A DNA stretch of 64,000 nt from Paracyclopina nana (lineage: Eukaryota; Arthropoda; Copepoda; Cyclopoida; Cyclopettidae), in contig JAGUCH010000001.1 in assembly GCA_019096065.1 (NCBI GenBank), positions 12,896,001-12,960,000 on the forward strand. Reading direction: 5' to 3'. Made by a program: the position numbers and the translations under genes. Every line of letters begins with the position of its first letter. Position 1 is the first letter of the stretch. Under the pieces are notes generated by a model. That model searched no databases. It was not told where the DNA came from and worked only from the letters and a program-made list of their open reading frames with translations. Below, one piece after another: positions 47,908-61,633 of the stretch.

Positions 47908-50012
47908 CCAAACAGGCAACTTCTTTATTTATTCATGCACAATTATACGCATTTTTTGTGCTCGAAAAATTCTTTCTTTGCTCGTTCGCGTCAAAAAAGT
48001 TGCCCGAAGATATTGTGAAGTTGGTAGGCCAGCCCCTTTAAAAACATGTCATCATCATGGAGCTCTTAAATGGAGTCTAAAAATAGAGCAACTACCTCGG
48101 CAGCATGGTGGAAATGCGCCATGAAACACTTTGAATTACCATGTAGCACACACACACACAAATGTAAAAGCCTTGTTGCTCAGAAATGATAATAAAATCT
48201 AAGAAGAGAGCACGCAACTTTGGACGCTTGCTCATATAATGCTTGGTACAAATATGCTGGTCTATTGTCAACAAAAGCCCAACTCCAGCATATATAGCTT
48301 TCTAAAAAATAAGATTCAATAGGCTCTCTAATTGGGCAATATTCTTTTCCCCGCTTTTCTGGAACATTTTTTGCCCAAAAGCTACTCCTCCTTCTATGTA
48401 CTTGTGATGTAATAGGTTTTCCCGCTCCTCCAGTTGGGATAGGGCCTGCGCAAGCTTCTAAAAATAGATGGTTTTGTTCCACACAGGCCAAACTGGCTCG
48501 CAGAACATTATATTTAATGCAACTTTCCTCACATGTCAACCGAAGTGTATTACTTTTGATGTTGCAATGCAATTCCTCACTCAACAGGAGCTGTCAGAAG
48601 TAGTCGTCAAAAATCTTTCTCACTGGTTATTTTTTGAGAAGTTTCAGAGTGCCTCGTTTAATTAAAAACTTCACAGGACCTTTCAAGGAAGTTGAAATAA
48701 TAATGCCACTATATAACTTGCGCCAAAACAATGGCCACTAATGGCATTCTTGGGTTGTGACCAACTCTCGAATTCACACTAAATAACAAATGGAAAGCAG
48801 CTTTTCCAAAATTTTGCTAATGGTTGCTAGTCAACTAAATATTTAACGTACCTTTCACCCAGCTTCATTTTAGCCGCCTTGAAGCTAAACTTGTCGTCAT
48901 CAAAAATGTATTGGAGCGTTGTTTCCTTTTGGGTAGCATTTTAAAATTCCGCATGTCAGCACAAAGGTGTTGTAAAAACGGATGAAAACCAAAACTTTTA
49001 TGGTCGAAGCTATTTTGTGACTAGAATAGCGAGAAGCAACCACCACGCAGCAAGTTTGTAGCTCATGCAATGAGGTGGTTCAGCTGAGTTAATAGCTAAA
49101 GCGTCTAAACTGACTGTGACTGATCAATGTTGAGCGGAGCGATTTTCGTTTGGTTCATACGAAAAAGCCTACATTTGAGCAGTTAAGCCAAAAAAACTCA
49201 ATCTAATAGGAATATGACGTAATTAATAATTAGGGTGCGAGTTATATTAAGCCCAAATTGTTTAATCAAATAATCCGCTCTACTTTGGCGTTTAAAATTG
49301 GATATTAGAGATAAAGAGATAATTGCTAGCCTTATTTTGGCACAAAAAGGGCATAAGCCGTCCCTGAATATTGATAAACTTCTCCAGAAAATAAAAAACT
49401 TTTAATGCTTTTTTGCGCAAAGTTTTTTTTTCAAATCTCACAACCTTTATTTAGATCACACCAAAAAATCCGAGATTTGACAAAAATATAATTGAAAAAG
49501 TATAGAAAAGGCTTGCATACTTCAACTTGACAGAAAGTTTAATAGTTTTTGAATGCAGCTTCTTACTTTTGATGTCAATCCAAGGCGCTGTAGCGATTTC
49601 CATTTTCCACGCGTAAATCCTCAGTGCAGTGTTTGGTGCTGGCGCAACCGCAAATAAGCCTCCTCGTAAATCTCAATTTTGAGCTTGCATCTCATGCTAG
49701 AATTCTTGCAAAAGCATAATAATGTCTCAAAAGACCTCGCTCTGAGTTTATCTAGCCACCAACACACTACGTTAAAGAAACAAGAAGATAGACGAGGACG
49801 TAGCTTTTTTATATTCTTAAAGGTTGTAATAGTCTTCTTTTTAGGCATAGTAGGAACATCTAGAATCTCGTGAAACAATATCAAAGTGAGAAGATATGTA
49901 TGGGTTATTTCCAATTTGCAATATAAGGTCTTTTTGGCTCCATTTTCTGCAGAGAGTGTAGATGACATAGAATTCATGCTATTTTTTGAATTATTATCAC
50001 TTGTCTTCCTTT
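47908..50012. other. Intergenic region downstream of the RGK gene
   Basis: No supported gene. A short CA-repeat lies at about 48147. A 134-codon open frame on the minus strand (48180-48584) has no convincing relatives. Confidence 0.4.
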
Positions 50013-53000
50013 TCAAAGCACATGCAAATCATCACAGGATTTCGATTTGGAGTCTCCTCCTAGCATTTTGCCCAAGATGCCACGTACTCGGACTCCAGCA
50101 GATTTTCTCCGCGTGACAGGATTCTTGGATCCGGATCCGGGCACAGCCAACCCTCCTCCCCGAAAACGCCTCCGTCCTCCGCTCGAAAATCTGGCTTTTT
50201 CGGCCAACTTCAATCGGATTTGTTTGAGAATGCCCACCAGAAGCTCGTCGACATTGTGATTCAAAGCTCCAGATGTTTCGGTGTATTTGCAGTCAAACGA
50301 GCTTGCAACAGCTTTCGCCTCTGAAAAGCAATATACACTTGTAAAAGCCTATGGAGAAGCTCTGCCAGACTTGCAGTTTTTTGTAACTTTTCCATCATTG
50401 GTCATGGCCACTCTGAATGAATATTTATTGCTGTCCGAGCACTTTTTCAGCTCGCGCCTATAATCTAGGAAATCGCCAGCAACGAAACGCTATTCACAAC
50501 TGCTCTCAGGCAGCACACTGAATAATAGAATGCCTCCTTGTTCCTTAGCAAATATCAAGTACTTCTATTTGGCAATGTAACCAGTATTGGCTCGGCAGCT
50601 AAGAGAAAAAAGGCTTTCTTTCAATGCAATTGAAAAATACAAGAGAAACTACTCAAGCTGGAAAAGGCAGCATTGCCAAAACAGTAATCAAATCACATAA
50701 GCCTATCCAAACAAAGGCCTTTTTAGGTTCATCTGATGAAGAAGGCTGTTCCTTATCTATCTTTCTCTAGCTTAGGTCCTCTCGAAACCCTTGAACAACA
50801 TTTTCAGAATAGCTACAATTGCCACGATTCTGGCAGTTGAGCTTGCACTATGTTGACAGTCGTGGAAATGCGAAAAAGAACCTGAATATGGCAAAAGATG
50901 TTCGTTTATTTGGATGAAATTAAATCCATCGGATAAAAGAGCCATGGGAAAGTCAACTAAGGGGAAGCTTTAGCTCCAAATCCCCATGAGACTATTTTAA
51001 GGCATAAGAAGTCGAGGCTGCTTTTCATTTGCGAAGTAAGCATCTAATCTCCCAAATTTAGGTGCATGTATACCACTTGTGCGTCTTGTCTTCCATTTGC
51101 ATCGTATTTGAAAAGCAATCTCTTACCAACTATGGGAACGACTCTTGTGCGAACCAGGTCTGTCTTGTTTCCCACTACAATGACCGCTTTATCGTTGGAT
51201 GAGGCCGTTCTCCACAGATATTGAAGAATTTCTTCGGCTTCTCTCAGCGAATTGGAGTCTACCACGCTATACACGATCACCATAGCATCAGGCATGTAAG
51301 TGGCCAAAGCGTTTTCGACCTTAACAGGCAAGTTCACAAATAGTAAATTATAGTAAATTTAAAGATGCTTTTACCGATATTTCAGAGAAGGGATGGTCAA
51401 TAAAAACTAGCTCGGCTTCCTCTCCATCCAGCAAAATGTTGACACACTTTTCACCGTATTCTTCCTCAACTGAAAATAAAATTTTCGGGGTTATTTGCTG
51501 CGCGTCAGTGCCTTTTTCCTGCAGCTTATCCCTTCAGCGCCTACAGAGAATTAGGAAATAAATGCGCATATGCCTTAGATCTATCTAAAAATACTAGCAA
51601 GCATGCAGTACTTTAAACATTATTTGATAAGAAAAACTAGACCTTTAAGAAACAATTTTAAGACGAATCCGCATCCGCAGCAATATCATCAGTTGGTAGC
51701 TGTAGTAATTGAAGGAGAAAAGATGGAATGGAAACCTTTCTTTTTTCTTAATTAAATGCGTGTTCAAGATGATATTGATAAAAAGATTACTTTGACGACT
51801 TCTTCACGGCAGCCAATTCAGGATAGCTCTCAACTTTACTGGAGGAAAGGCATATAAGAAGTCTATTGTCGACGTGAGGTCAAGCCATCAAGTAAAAGTA
51901 CCGTGTAATTTCGGCCCAAATCAAATAGAGAGAAAGCGCTGGCGATGCACACTCTTTTTGCGAGCAAACAAAATGAATCTCGAGTTAGGACTTGCGATTA
52001 AAACAGCACATCCTTAATAAAGCTCCTGCTCGTTTAGATTCAGTCCGATTGCCAGAAAAAAGTTAGCGACGCAATTTTGCCTTAAAGGAAAGTTTGAAAG
52101 GAATGCAGAATGTAACTTTTGGAAATGTATTTGCTGCTTAGGCTTAAAAGATTGCTGAAAGGCTGCACTGAAACCGTAAGTGCTGTTGCCAACGCTAAAA
52201 TTCAAGAAAGTGCAAATAAGAGTTCATGATACCCACAGAGACCAAAGTCGCCGGATTACTAGTATTTCAAAACACGTTGCCATCTACTCGAGCTTGAAAA
52301 ATAGACTTACCGATTGGGTAGCTATTGTAAGTTCCCACGTCGTTACTAGACATGAATTGAGACGTCAAAGTTGATTTTCCCACTTCAGACGCTCCTAGCA
52401 TAAGCACGGTGTACCTGGGGGCACACACAGAACTGTTTCGCGAGGATTCCCGCTCGTCATCCTCAGTGCTCGATCTTAGGCTAGACCGACCAGAATGCGA
52501 GAACGTGAGGCTGGAAAAATAAGCAGAAGTTGGCTCAAGTTCGCACACATCAACGAAAATTGCGAGGGCTTTCACGAGATTAGAATATGATGATATACTG
52601 AAGAATCCCATGGGACCAGACATGAAAGGCCAAGCATTAACAATGCATGTTGAGCACACACATTTGTAATGGAGTACGACATACTATATATGATACGTGG
52701 CATTACATTACGCCGTTTCCCTCAAAAGTCTTGTGCGAGAAGGAAAATAAAAGCTATGCAGTTACACGAGGTTAACTGTGATCAGTAAGTAGGTAAATTG
52801 CTATGGTGACTCCAACAGAAGTAGCTTAGCCAACTCACTTCCCACTTAATGGTATAGCTGCCTTACCTTGAGGCGCTGGAATTAATGCTGTTGTTGCTAC
52901 GCCCTCGAGGCTGAAGGGATTCGGTATGGCTTATAATCCGCTTATTACTGACAGTGAACTCACGAAGTCTATAAAGGTCAGAATCATGGTGTCCTCCGGA

Positions 53001-56000
53001 ACGGCCTTGCTGCTCGGGCAACGAAGTTCCCCGCTCGCGGCCGCCTCTGTTAGCTGGCACACTCAGGTAGGTATCGCGTGAACTGCTACGAGGCATCCTG
53101 GAGCTAAGATAAGGCCTAATTTCGAAAGTGTGTTAAGACTCAAGCGAATTCTCCAAAGTACTACCTAGATCCAGGAGCGTTGACATTGGTCGAAGATCGA
53201 TTCAGTGGGGTCACAGGTGCGGATTTGTTTCGAAGGTGCGGAGCTCGCACATTATGCGAGTGCCTACGCAGCCCACTCACATCGCCAGGAGCACCGAGAA
53301 GTACCAGTCCATTTCTTCCGTTGGAGGCAGACTCGGATGTCTTGCTCATGGGACTGTAAGGAGAGTTGGAGGCTTGCGATGAAGTTTCCGACAGTAAATC
53401 GATTTTCAGGTCAGGCGGCTGGTTGTTTGACGGCAAGAAAATGCGCATTCTTCCAGGCCCTTCTTCTCCATCGCCCAAGTCTTGAGCAGACTCGCGGCGA
53501 AGCTGAGGCCGACTGGGGCTATGAGGTGAGGCCAGAGAACTGCCACCACTTGATCTCGAAAAAGACCTAGAAGCATTAGGATGTCCCCGGCCACCAGACG
53601 AGCTATAACCAAGGGACAGCGACCTCGAATTGCGGTTTACAGGAGCGCAAAGGCTGGCCCTGGAAGAGCCTGACGGCCTTCTTGAGTTGGGCGCAGTCGA
53701 GGGGGCGTTAAGCGTATTTCGGGTTGGAGTGTGGGGCGGGGAGAAGACTTCTGGGTAACATCTAGGCACACTCAACTCATTCGGGGGATGAATGGAGGCA
53801 TTGACAAATTGGGCAAACTCATCCATGACGGGGGTGTCAACGTCCCTATCGGTATCAAGGCTGCTGAACCCTCGCGGCGTCGAGTCAGTAGATGGTGACC
53901 TCATGGGAGAACCTGACCTCAGCCTCATGTAGCCCATGTCTTGAGGGTAATCGTCAGCCGGACATTCTATGGATATGGATGGTGGCGTGAAATGGTCAAA
54001 CTTGGACTCCAGAGACTGGGCCTGATTTGGGTAGGCTCCCAGCGACCTGGAGAAATGGTCCGAGGCGTTTCCGAGCGACGACCAAGCTGGTACATTAATA
54101 GTTGATGATTGCCTGCCTTGATAGAATCTTTCTTGGTTGCCAGAACCAAATCTTGGAGTATCCTGGCGGCAAAAAACGTTCCGAGTGCGACCGTTCCTTG
54201 ATGGCTCACCTCCTGAGAGAAAAAGAACAAGTTTGCTCTCATGTCCAACTTGCCAAAGAAACACCGCGACGACCGACACAGTCTACCAATTTTTAATGGC
54301 ACCAAATACATTTTGAATGGGTTTGTCGGAAAGTTCTAGGCGAAGAATGCCCCAGCGGAGACGCAAAGAAAATAAAACGAAATAGTCTGCTGAATGTTTG
54401 TTGTCAGTTATAGCGTTGCCAGATCAATTAAGGATCGTCACGCCGGAAATCCATCAAAACAGCCCGTTTGAATGGGGCATTAAAATTTCCTGCAACAGTA
54501 ACTCTTTTAAAGATTATTGCAAGATTCGTCATGCCTTTCAACCTGCTAGTCATTCAATTCTCAGTGAAAAAAAGAGAGAAAAGCAGAAATTGCCACTTCT
54601 TCACAGTGCAGTGCTGACATCCGAAGCAACTTTGACCCAGATTGCATCAGTATACACATAGAAACTCTACCACTGCTCTCCTAATGGGTAAGAAATTGCA
54701 GATTTTGTGCATCAGACACTTCTACGGGATTTTCCTTCCTTCCATTACTTTTCCTCCTCACTAACTGAGTTTGTAAGACAAATAATTCCGAATTACTAGT
54801 GGTACATGCACGTTCTTCTTGGCTGCATATGTTATATATTAGGTGAATGCATTCCAATTACTTTTGCATTCCTCTACTCTCTTAGAAAAAGAAATCTCAA
54901 ATCTTTTTTGCATTCGCTTTCATGTTGGAGACTGCACGTGAAATTGCAAGAGAATAATTTGAACTGCTTCACTATGGTTCTCTTTGAAATTCTTCCTCAT
55001 TTAGGATATTCAGCAAGGTTGATCACCCTATTTCTACCATAGCACAAATCCAGCTTCGTTCGCTTCAACTCTAGAGTTTTCATAATTGCAGCAGATAGAA
55101 AAAAGTATTTTCAAACCTAACCATAACAAAGGAATGTGGGCGTGCTCTAGGTTATGGGAATTTTCTGATCAGAAAAGCCCTATAAATGCTAGTGGGAAAA
55201 CCTTTGTGGCGTGTGCTTTTGGTTAAAAATAGCCCTTTTACCTGTTGATGGTGTTCCGTGGTTGTCATTCAAGGCCGTTCGCGGGGCTGCAGGCGCATCT
55301 AATGGTCTTTCAGTTGAACTGCTTCTCGAGTCAGTTGATGCAGGGTAATTTTGTCTCGTAGTGTGATGAGCGTTTTTGCCACTTTTATCTTGGCTTTTAG
55401 AGAGTCGAAGCCTCGACCCCATGAGACTTGAGGCAAAGTTAGACAAGGTCTCGCCGAACCCATGCTTTTGCCTGGGTGGCGGCGGCTGCTGAAGGAGATC
55501 AGCTTGTGCCTAGCAGAATTTGATTTATTTACACCAGGCCCTGTTATTACGCACTATCTCCGTGCATTTAGCTGTAAATTACCTGAGAGTTGAGGGGCTG
55601 TTGGAAACGTGCGCTGTTTTTGAAAAATGCATTGCTTGTTCCATGTTGAATATTCGAGGTTTTCGACGCAGACGATGCTCCCAACGAGTGGATAGGAAAA
55701 TGATGATGCTCAGCTGCAGTGTTGTTGTCTGTGGAACTGACCATTGCTCCACCTTGATGGTGCTGGCTAAATTCGCTCTCCATATCACTGACATAGGAAT
55801 TCGGTCGAATGTTGGAATGCTATGTGATTGAGGAAGAGAAAAAAGTTCAAATTACTATTCTGCTTTTCCTTCAAAGTTACATGCAGCTTTTGTAGGGTAG
55901 TTGTACCTCTCGTTGCATCTTCTCGTCTGGCTGAGTCACTTCAATGGAAGGCTGTTGATTATTGATTCTGTTGAACGACGACGGTGATGGGGCCTTGATG

Positions 56001-58405
56001 CAGGCTTTTGACTTGCTCGCTGAGAGCTCATCAATGGAGTCGCAAAATTCTAAGGTGCGACTGGACAACTTTCTAATTTGCCTGCCTAGTCCACCAATTG
56101 AGTCCTCTTTGCCGTCTTCGTCATCCTCGTCTTCTTCCTCTTCCTCGCTAATTTAAACAACGGGAAAATTTATTTTTTGACAACTTTTGCTTTTACTTTG
56201 TCCTGATTTCGCGTGCGAAAGGTGACAAATGATTTGCGGAAACTTTGATTAAATGCCTGGCAGCACGAAACGATAGTGGTTTTCGGTCGAGTTCTAAAGA
56301 AATCACACTTTTGATTTTAAAACACCAATTTGGAAATTGTCTTGTTTGAGTAGAAAATATTCAAAGTATTAGGAGGGCATGAAAGAAAGCTTGCACTTTA
56401 CCCAGCCTCGTTGATGTTGTCCTCAAGAGCCTTTACAGCATTCAGCCTCGTTTGAGCCGAATGTACGTGCCTCAAAAATTGTAGTTGTCTGTGCCTCTGC
56501 TGTGATGAGGACTGAGGTGGAACAATGTGTGTTTTGGCACTTTTGGCCTTGGCACTTTTCACAGAAAGGTGATGTCTTTTGACAGCAGGAGGTTGCAGGT
56601 TTCGATCGTTGGATGATTCTGCTGCTTGTTGATCGTCCTTTTGAATGGATTCCTCTCTGAGACGAATCAGAGCCTCTCGTTGCCTTTTCACCCTTAGCTC
56701 AATTTCATCTACGTCAGCTTCATCGTCTCCGGCATCTGGAAGAAAACCTTTTCTCGATCAATCACATTTGGCATTTTTGAATTATTCATGCGTTGCAAAC
56801 TTGTAAAAAATCTCAGTTAATTGATATTTGGAGGCACGAACGGTCGATTACATACTACAATATATGTTGGTTGTTAACTTTTTAGGCCTTGTTTTTTCCC
56901 TAGCAAGGTTGTTTTAATTTAAGAACTTAGTTGAGCTGCCAGCTAAAGTGCTACCAACTTTCTACGTGAGTTTGTTTTTCACCAAGATGACATTCCCATT
57001 TTCTATCTTGAAATTTTCAAGAGGGAAGTGGGCGTATGGCTTTTATTAACTAACTGACACAGTGATGCTCAAGCCAAGTTAGACGAAGTGGCCTTTTTGC
57101 TCGTAAATAGGTGCTACGATGCTAGATGTGCTCACCAGTTTCAAATGGATGTCACGCTGATTCTTTCTCAATAATGCAAAGTTGACATTAATTAGATTGC
57201 CACGAAGGCTGGCATTTGAAAGCACTTTATGATAATTCAAAGGCTTTTATCTAGAGGCGCTCACCTAGTAGGTGCAGGCTCGCATTATGACTAACATACT
57301 ATGCGCCTCAAATGTTGTTTTGCTGGACATGCTGATCGTTCAATTAGAGCCAGACCTTCTTTCTTCCATCATGTGTCATGCAGCCAATTTTGTTCAAGAT
57401 AACAATAACAACGAGTCACGTAAAGGCAACCTTCTAAAAGCCCTATGAATTTTTAATCGGGACCTTATAGTAGAACTGCGGGGGTAATTTAACAATATAC
57501 CACAACGAGATAAAGGTGAAAAAAAATACGTACATGCAGCTTTCTCTTCATCTTCCTCGTCAAAGTTATTGAGTTGTCGATGGTGTCTCCCTCGTAGCTC
57601 CAAATCTTCGTCTTCTACGTTGTCCTCTTGGTCAGCATCATTTCCTCCGAAGCTTCCAAAAGAAGAGGATGCGGCCGCTGTAGTGACGCATCCGCTACTT
57701 CCCGAACAACTGAGGCCGGATCCTCTTCGCTGCATGAGGCTACTGTAGTGATTACCGCTCATCATGGTACGGCGACAATCTGTCGCAACGACGGTGTAAT
57801 GTGTAGTTGGAGCCGTGGCATCGAAACTCCCTGTTGCTGTAGCCTCTGAGGTCGCGCACGGAGAATTCGCTGAGGCTGCCGAGGCGAAAGGCACGGAACG
57901 CGCGCGCGATAGCGTCGACGAGGTTGTCATGGCTGGAGTCATGAGATTGAGGCCTACTCCCGGTGTTTGAGCCGAGGATGTCTATATAGAAAATTGGGAA
58001 TTTATGCTCTGTTTGCTCTGCGTATACATATGTTGTTATGAGGTAATTCTCTGCAATGATAGCTGAGACTCAAAGCCTCCACAAGGTTGTTTACTGTAAG
58101 CTTCGAGCATCCGAGATGGAGAAGTAGACTAAAAAAGGTCATAGTAAGCACAATTTCAAGCTCTTTTCCGACTTACTGTTGCATTTTGTATCAAGATCTG
58201 AATTACTTGCATTTTGTTGTTTTGCTTAGAAGTCATCAAATTGTGGCACTTTGATTCGATTTACCTTTGGTATGTGGGAGGTAGAGATGTCGAGGCTGCC
58301 ATCATTACTCGAGCTGGTACTTTTTAGGCTTTGTCTTGCTGACAGAGATGAGGAAGAACCTCCGTCTTGAGGCTTTTGTAGCAAAACCATGGGCTTTGAG
58401 CTCAT
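50013..58405 (-). CDS. RGK-family small GTPase with long N-terminal region (1,249 aa, 12 exons)
   Basis: Exons, minus: 58405-58265, 57981-57534, 56735-56402, 56147-55907, 55819-55583, 55509-55242, 54212-53165, 53103-52867, 52510-52311, 51469-51375, 51319-51127 and 50320-50013. All phases agree and total 1,250 codons. RGK proteins (Rad/Gem/Rem, fly Rgk) bind GTP and inhibit voltage-gated calcium channels. Residues 1 to about 1,000 are Ser/Pro-rich with acidic and basic runs. A YRLREFTVSNK segment (about 950) resembles the block before the G domain of fly Rgk proteins. The G domain (about 1016-1180) shows GASEVGKST (G1), DHP instead of DxxG at G3, GNKTDL (G4) and ETSGAL (G5). A basic linker and the RGK hallmark C-terminus SKSCDDLHVL follow. 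There is no lipidation CAAX box. Exon 8 may start at 53103 or 53097. N-terminal exons rest on phase and splice signals. Confidence 0.85.
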
Positions 58406-58939
58406 TTTCACCGTTGTGAATCTTTCATGCCTGTGAAGTAATGGACTATGTAATTACAGATTGCTCGCGAACGAGCAAATATGCACACGCCCTCATAGCC
58501 TAATTACGCAAAGCAAGCCTCTGGCACTAGGAGTATGTTCTTACATTAAGAAATAAGAAAATGGACTAGTAAATTAAATGTTATGCAATATCACGAGAAA
58601 TATACAGCGCCCACAAAAAGTTGCCATCAACCACTTTCAACCTACCACTTGGAGATAATGTTATGGCATGTTGGTAGACAAATTACACCTCATGGCAGCT
58701 CTAAATTAACAGAGGGAGAACCGTATTACAGGGTTCTTGCTTTCTCTCCTCAACTTTTGATTATGCTTTCTCGCAACCTTTCATTTAGCTCGCTCTAAAA
58801 AGTTCAGCTCGCTAGACCAAACTACTCCGCAAAAATTCCATGAAGCACTGATGGAACTTTATTGCATTTGGTAGAAAGAAATGGGAACAAAAATCTGAAT
58901 GACCATTTTTTATAAAATACTGCTAACTTGATTGATATA
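58406..58939. other. Region upstream of the RGK gene
   Basis: No coding content was recognised. It probably holds the promoter and 5' untranslated sequence of the RGK gene. Confidence 0.4.
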
Positions 58940-59089
58940 AGCCCGGTTCCAACAGGGTATATCAGCATAGTATAGTGCGGCTAACCAGTTAAGTCAGGAC
59001 GAGCTGAGCGCGCGAGCTAGCTGTGACCTGCACTATGCTAAAAAGTCAAGTAACGTCTCCTGACTATGCTGATTTTCCTTGTTGGAACC
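58940..59089. mobile_element. MITE with AGCCCGGTTCCAACA ends (150 bp, without inner element)
   Basis: It begins AGCCCGGTTCCAACA and ends in the inverse TGTTGGAACC, which is slightly shortened. The interior has GAGCTGAGCGCGCGAGCTAG and inverted TAGCATAG/CTATGCT words. It is the simple form of the outer element at 59799-60471. Confidence 0.7.
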
Positions 59090-59798
59090 TATTCATGTGC
59101 CACAGGAATTATTCCAGCAGTAGATAGCGATGGCGGCTACATCGGGCCAGATTATATTCAAAATTGAATAACTTTTGTGGGTTTAAGCATATATCTTATG
59201 AGCATAGTTACATAATTGCAAGAGTTTTTTCATGTAATTTAATTTTTCCCGCTATAATCTAACTACCCTACCTAAATGAACGTATGAAGCTTCACTCCAC
59301 ATAGCTATATAGCTTGAAACAAAGTCCGTCTCATCGTGTTTCAATGAATGTTTTGTCTGAATCAGCCTCATCTGATATCAAATTAAGGAACTATGTGCAA
59401 CTTGGTCAGCACGTGACTTAGATAGTCAGTCTCAAAGTGAAGACAGATGGGTTCTCTAGCTTTTTTTAGTTAGGGAATCAGAAGACGCATCCTTTTTTTA
59501 ACAGACCTTTTCTTGCTTCAGAATCAGACTTGCAAATTAGTCTAGTATTTAGGTTCGAGACTTTTTTACTAACGACCAAAAAGGTGATTCACAAGCTTTT
59601 GTCCACAATGAGCATCAATTCAAAAAGTTAAAGGTTCAAGTTTTGTGTCTGCAACCTGAATTGTTATGACGCATTTGCTGGCTGAAAGCCCATAAAAAAC
59701 CCCTTCGACATGCTAATGGACTAGTAATACCAACTGGTAGAATGACCAATTCCAGTCACGTCCTGCTTTTTCTACCGTCTCGAAAACCTTGTAACAAT

Positions 59799-60471
59799 AG
59801 CCCGGTTCCAACAACAAAATAAGTACAGTATAAGTATGATTAACCAGTATAAGGAACGATGGCGTCTGTCACGTAGTACAGTCAGCGCACCCTAGCGTGA
59901 AAAGCCGTGTAGTATGTTCACTACAGAGGCAGCTAAATAGCAATTCGAAATTTGCCAAAAAATTGGCCTTCCCATATGATTTCTCAAAAATTCGATAAAT
60001 AATATTTGACCCCTATTACATTTCATGCTACTTAGTCAAAAAAAATCAGGCTAATCAGGAGAAAAAAGCGGGAAAATGCTTAAGTTCTTCAATTGCAATG
60101 TAATTTGAAATTTTCCGCCTTTTTTTAGACCAATCAGAGCAGTGTTAAATAATGTTGGCTTTTATGGCGCTACCAGATAAAAACTTTTTTCATCACATAA
60201 TTAGTGATTTGGGCTGTTTTATGAAAATACAGGCAATTTTTAGCAGCTTTTGAGTGCGTAACCTTAAAATATTTTTTCACGCTTTTCCGTCAAAGCGTCA
60301 TGCATAAACAGCTGTACTACCTTACAATGGCGCCATCTAGCATGATAAATTTCAAAATCAGCTCTTATAGTATGGTACAGCTGAGCGCGCGAGCTAGCAG
60401 GCACCATACTATACTTATAAGTATAAGTAAGGTGTCCATACTGTACTGATTTTCATTGTTGGAACCGGGCT
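59799..60471 (+). mobile_element. Composite nested MITE, copy B
   Basis: The outer ends AGCCCGGTTCCAACA and TGTTGGAACCGGGCT enclose the 521-bp dispersed repeat at 59848-60369. Removing the inner repeat gives an element of about 150 bp like the one at 58940. The same nesting occurs in inverse orientation at 26152-27607. Confidence 0.78.
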
Positions 60472-61633
60472 AACGACTCAGGTTTTGCTCTGAATTCAGA
60501 CCCAGTGCATGACATGTTTCATTTATCTTTTTTAAGTGGAGGGATCATTTTTTTCAAAGTTAATCAGTAGGATAGCAGGTCGGGATTTTATGATGCAGTT
60601 AAAAGCTTTTGCCAAACAATTGAAAAAGCTGCTGTTTCCAAAGCAAGTGTTCTACACGAACCTTGTTAAGTGAGAAATGCTATTTCCATAGCTGTTATGG
60701 TTTGCTTGTCCATTTGCTTTCCAAAGAGACCTTCCTCTCCTCCTTCACCCATAACTTTATTATTTGTGCAACATCACGTCGAACCTTTCTGAAAAGGCTC
60801 TTTTTCTCCTGATTCAGAATAATGGTTGGATGTATATACATGCTTGCTTTTTGATCTGGCATGCCTTGTCATCAAAGAGCAATGCTGCCTTACCTTGATG
60901 GTGCTTGATTTATTGGAAAGGTATGTACAATTGAGAAACAAGTCACTAATAAGTCAAGTAGAAAACCTAAGCTCAACAAAGCAGCTTTCTTAGCATTCAG
61001 TTTCGCAGCGAAACGCTGTACGAAAAACTTGCTGTCTCCAGTAAGCTCTGAATTTTCTTCAAAACTTTAAAGCCACTTTCTCACGACCTACAATTCGTGT
61101 TGATGTCCCACGGGACCCCCATTTATCTCTACGCGATATTTGCTCAAAAATTGAAATGTCTAATTTGGAGACATCTTCCATCATGAAGATACAAAGCATT
61201 GCATGAAAAAGATATCGAGTTCCGGAAAATGAAGAAATTGCCTCAGTTGTAATAGCGTAATATCCACCGGAACTTAAGCATCACTTCATCTTTCTCCTGG
61301 AGGGTAAATAAGCCTCCAAGATTACGTTGTTTGCTCACCTTGGTTGTGGTGCATTTGGTATTATTGCTCCCAATGCTCTGCGTAGTTGTCATAATGAAAA
61401 ATGTCCAATTTTTGGCCGCTAAATGCGAAAGAGGGGCACGAATTTCTTCGATAGCATTATAATTTGATAGGATTCAAACCAAAAATGGGCAGATCCGGTA
61501 GATCCTTGAAATCCGATCTCTAGTATGAGCTTATGCCATCTATCAAAGTCCCCAACTTTTTCAAAGAGCCTCTCACAGTGATGGCTGACACAATCACGTG
61601 CCACTTGCATAGAAAGCACAAAAAGCCAATATA
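60472..61633. other. Intergenic region without recognised features
   Basis: Both strands were scanned; no gene, tandem repeat or clear transposon end was found. Confidence 0.4.

Noticed and set aside
48180-48584. 134-codon frame containing GGAGKPIT, similar to a P-loop
   Set aside because: The motif is imperfect, nothing else in the frame looks like an ATPase, and no splice or start context supports it.
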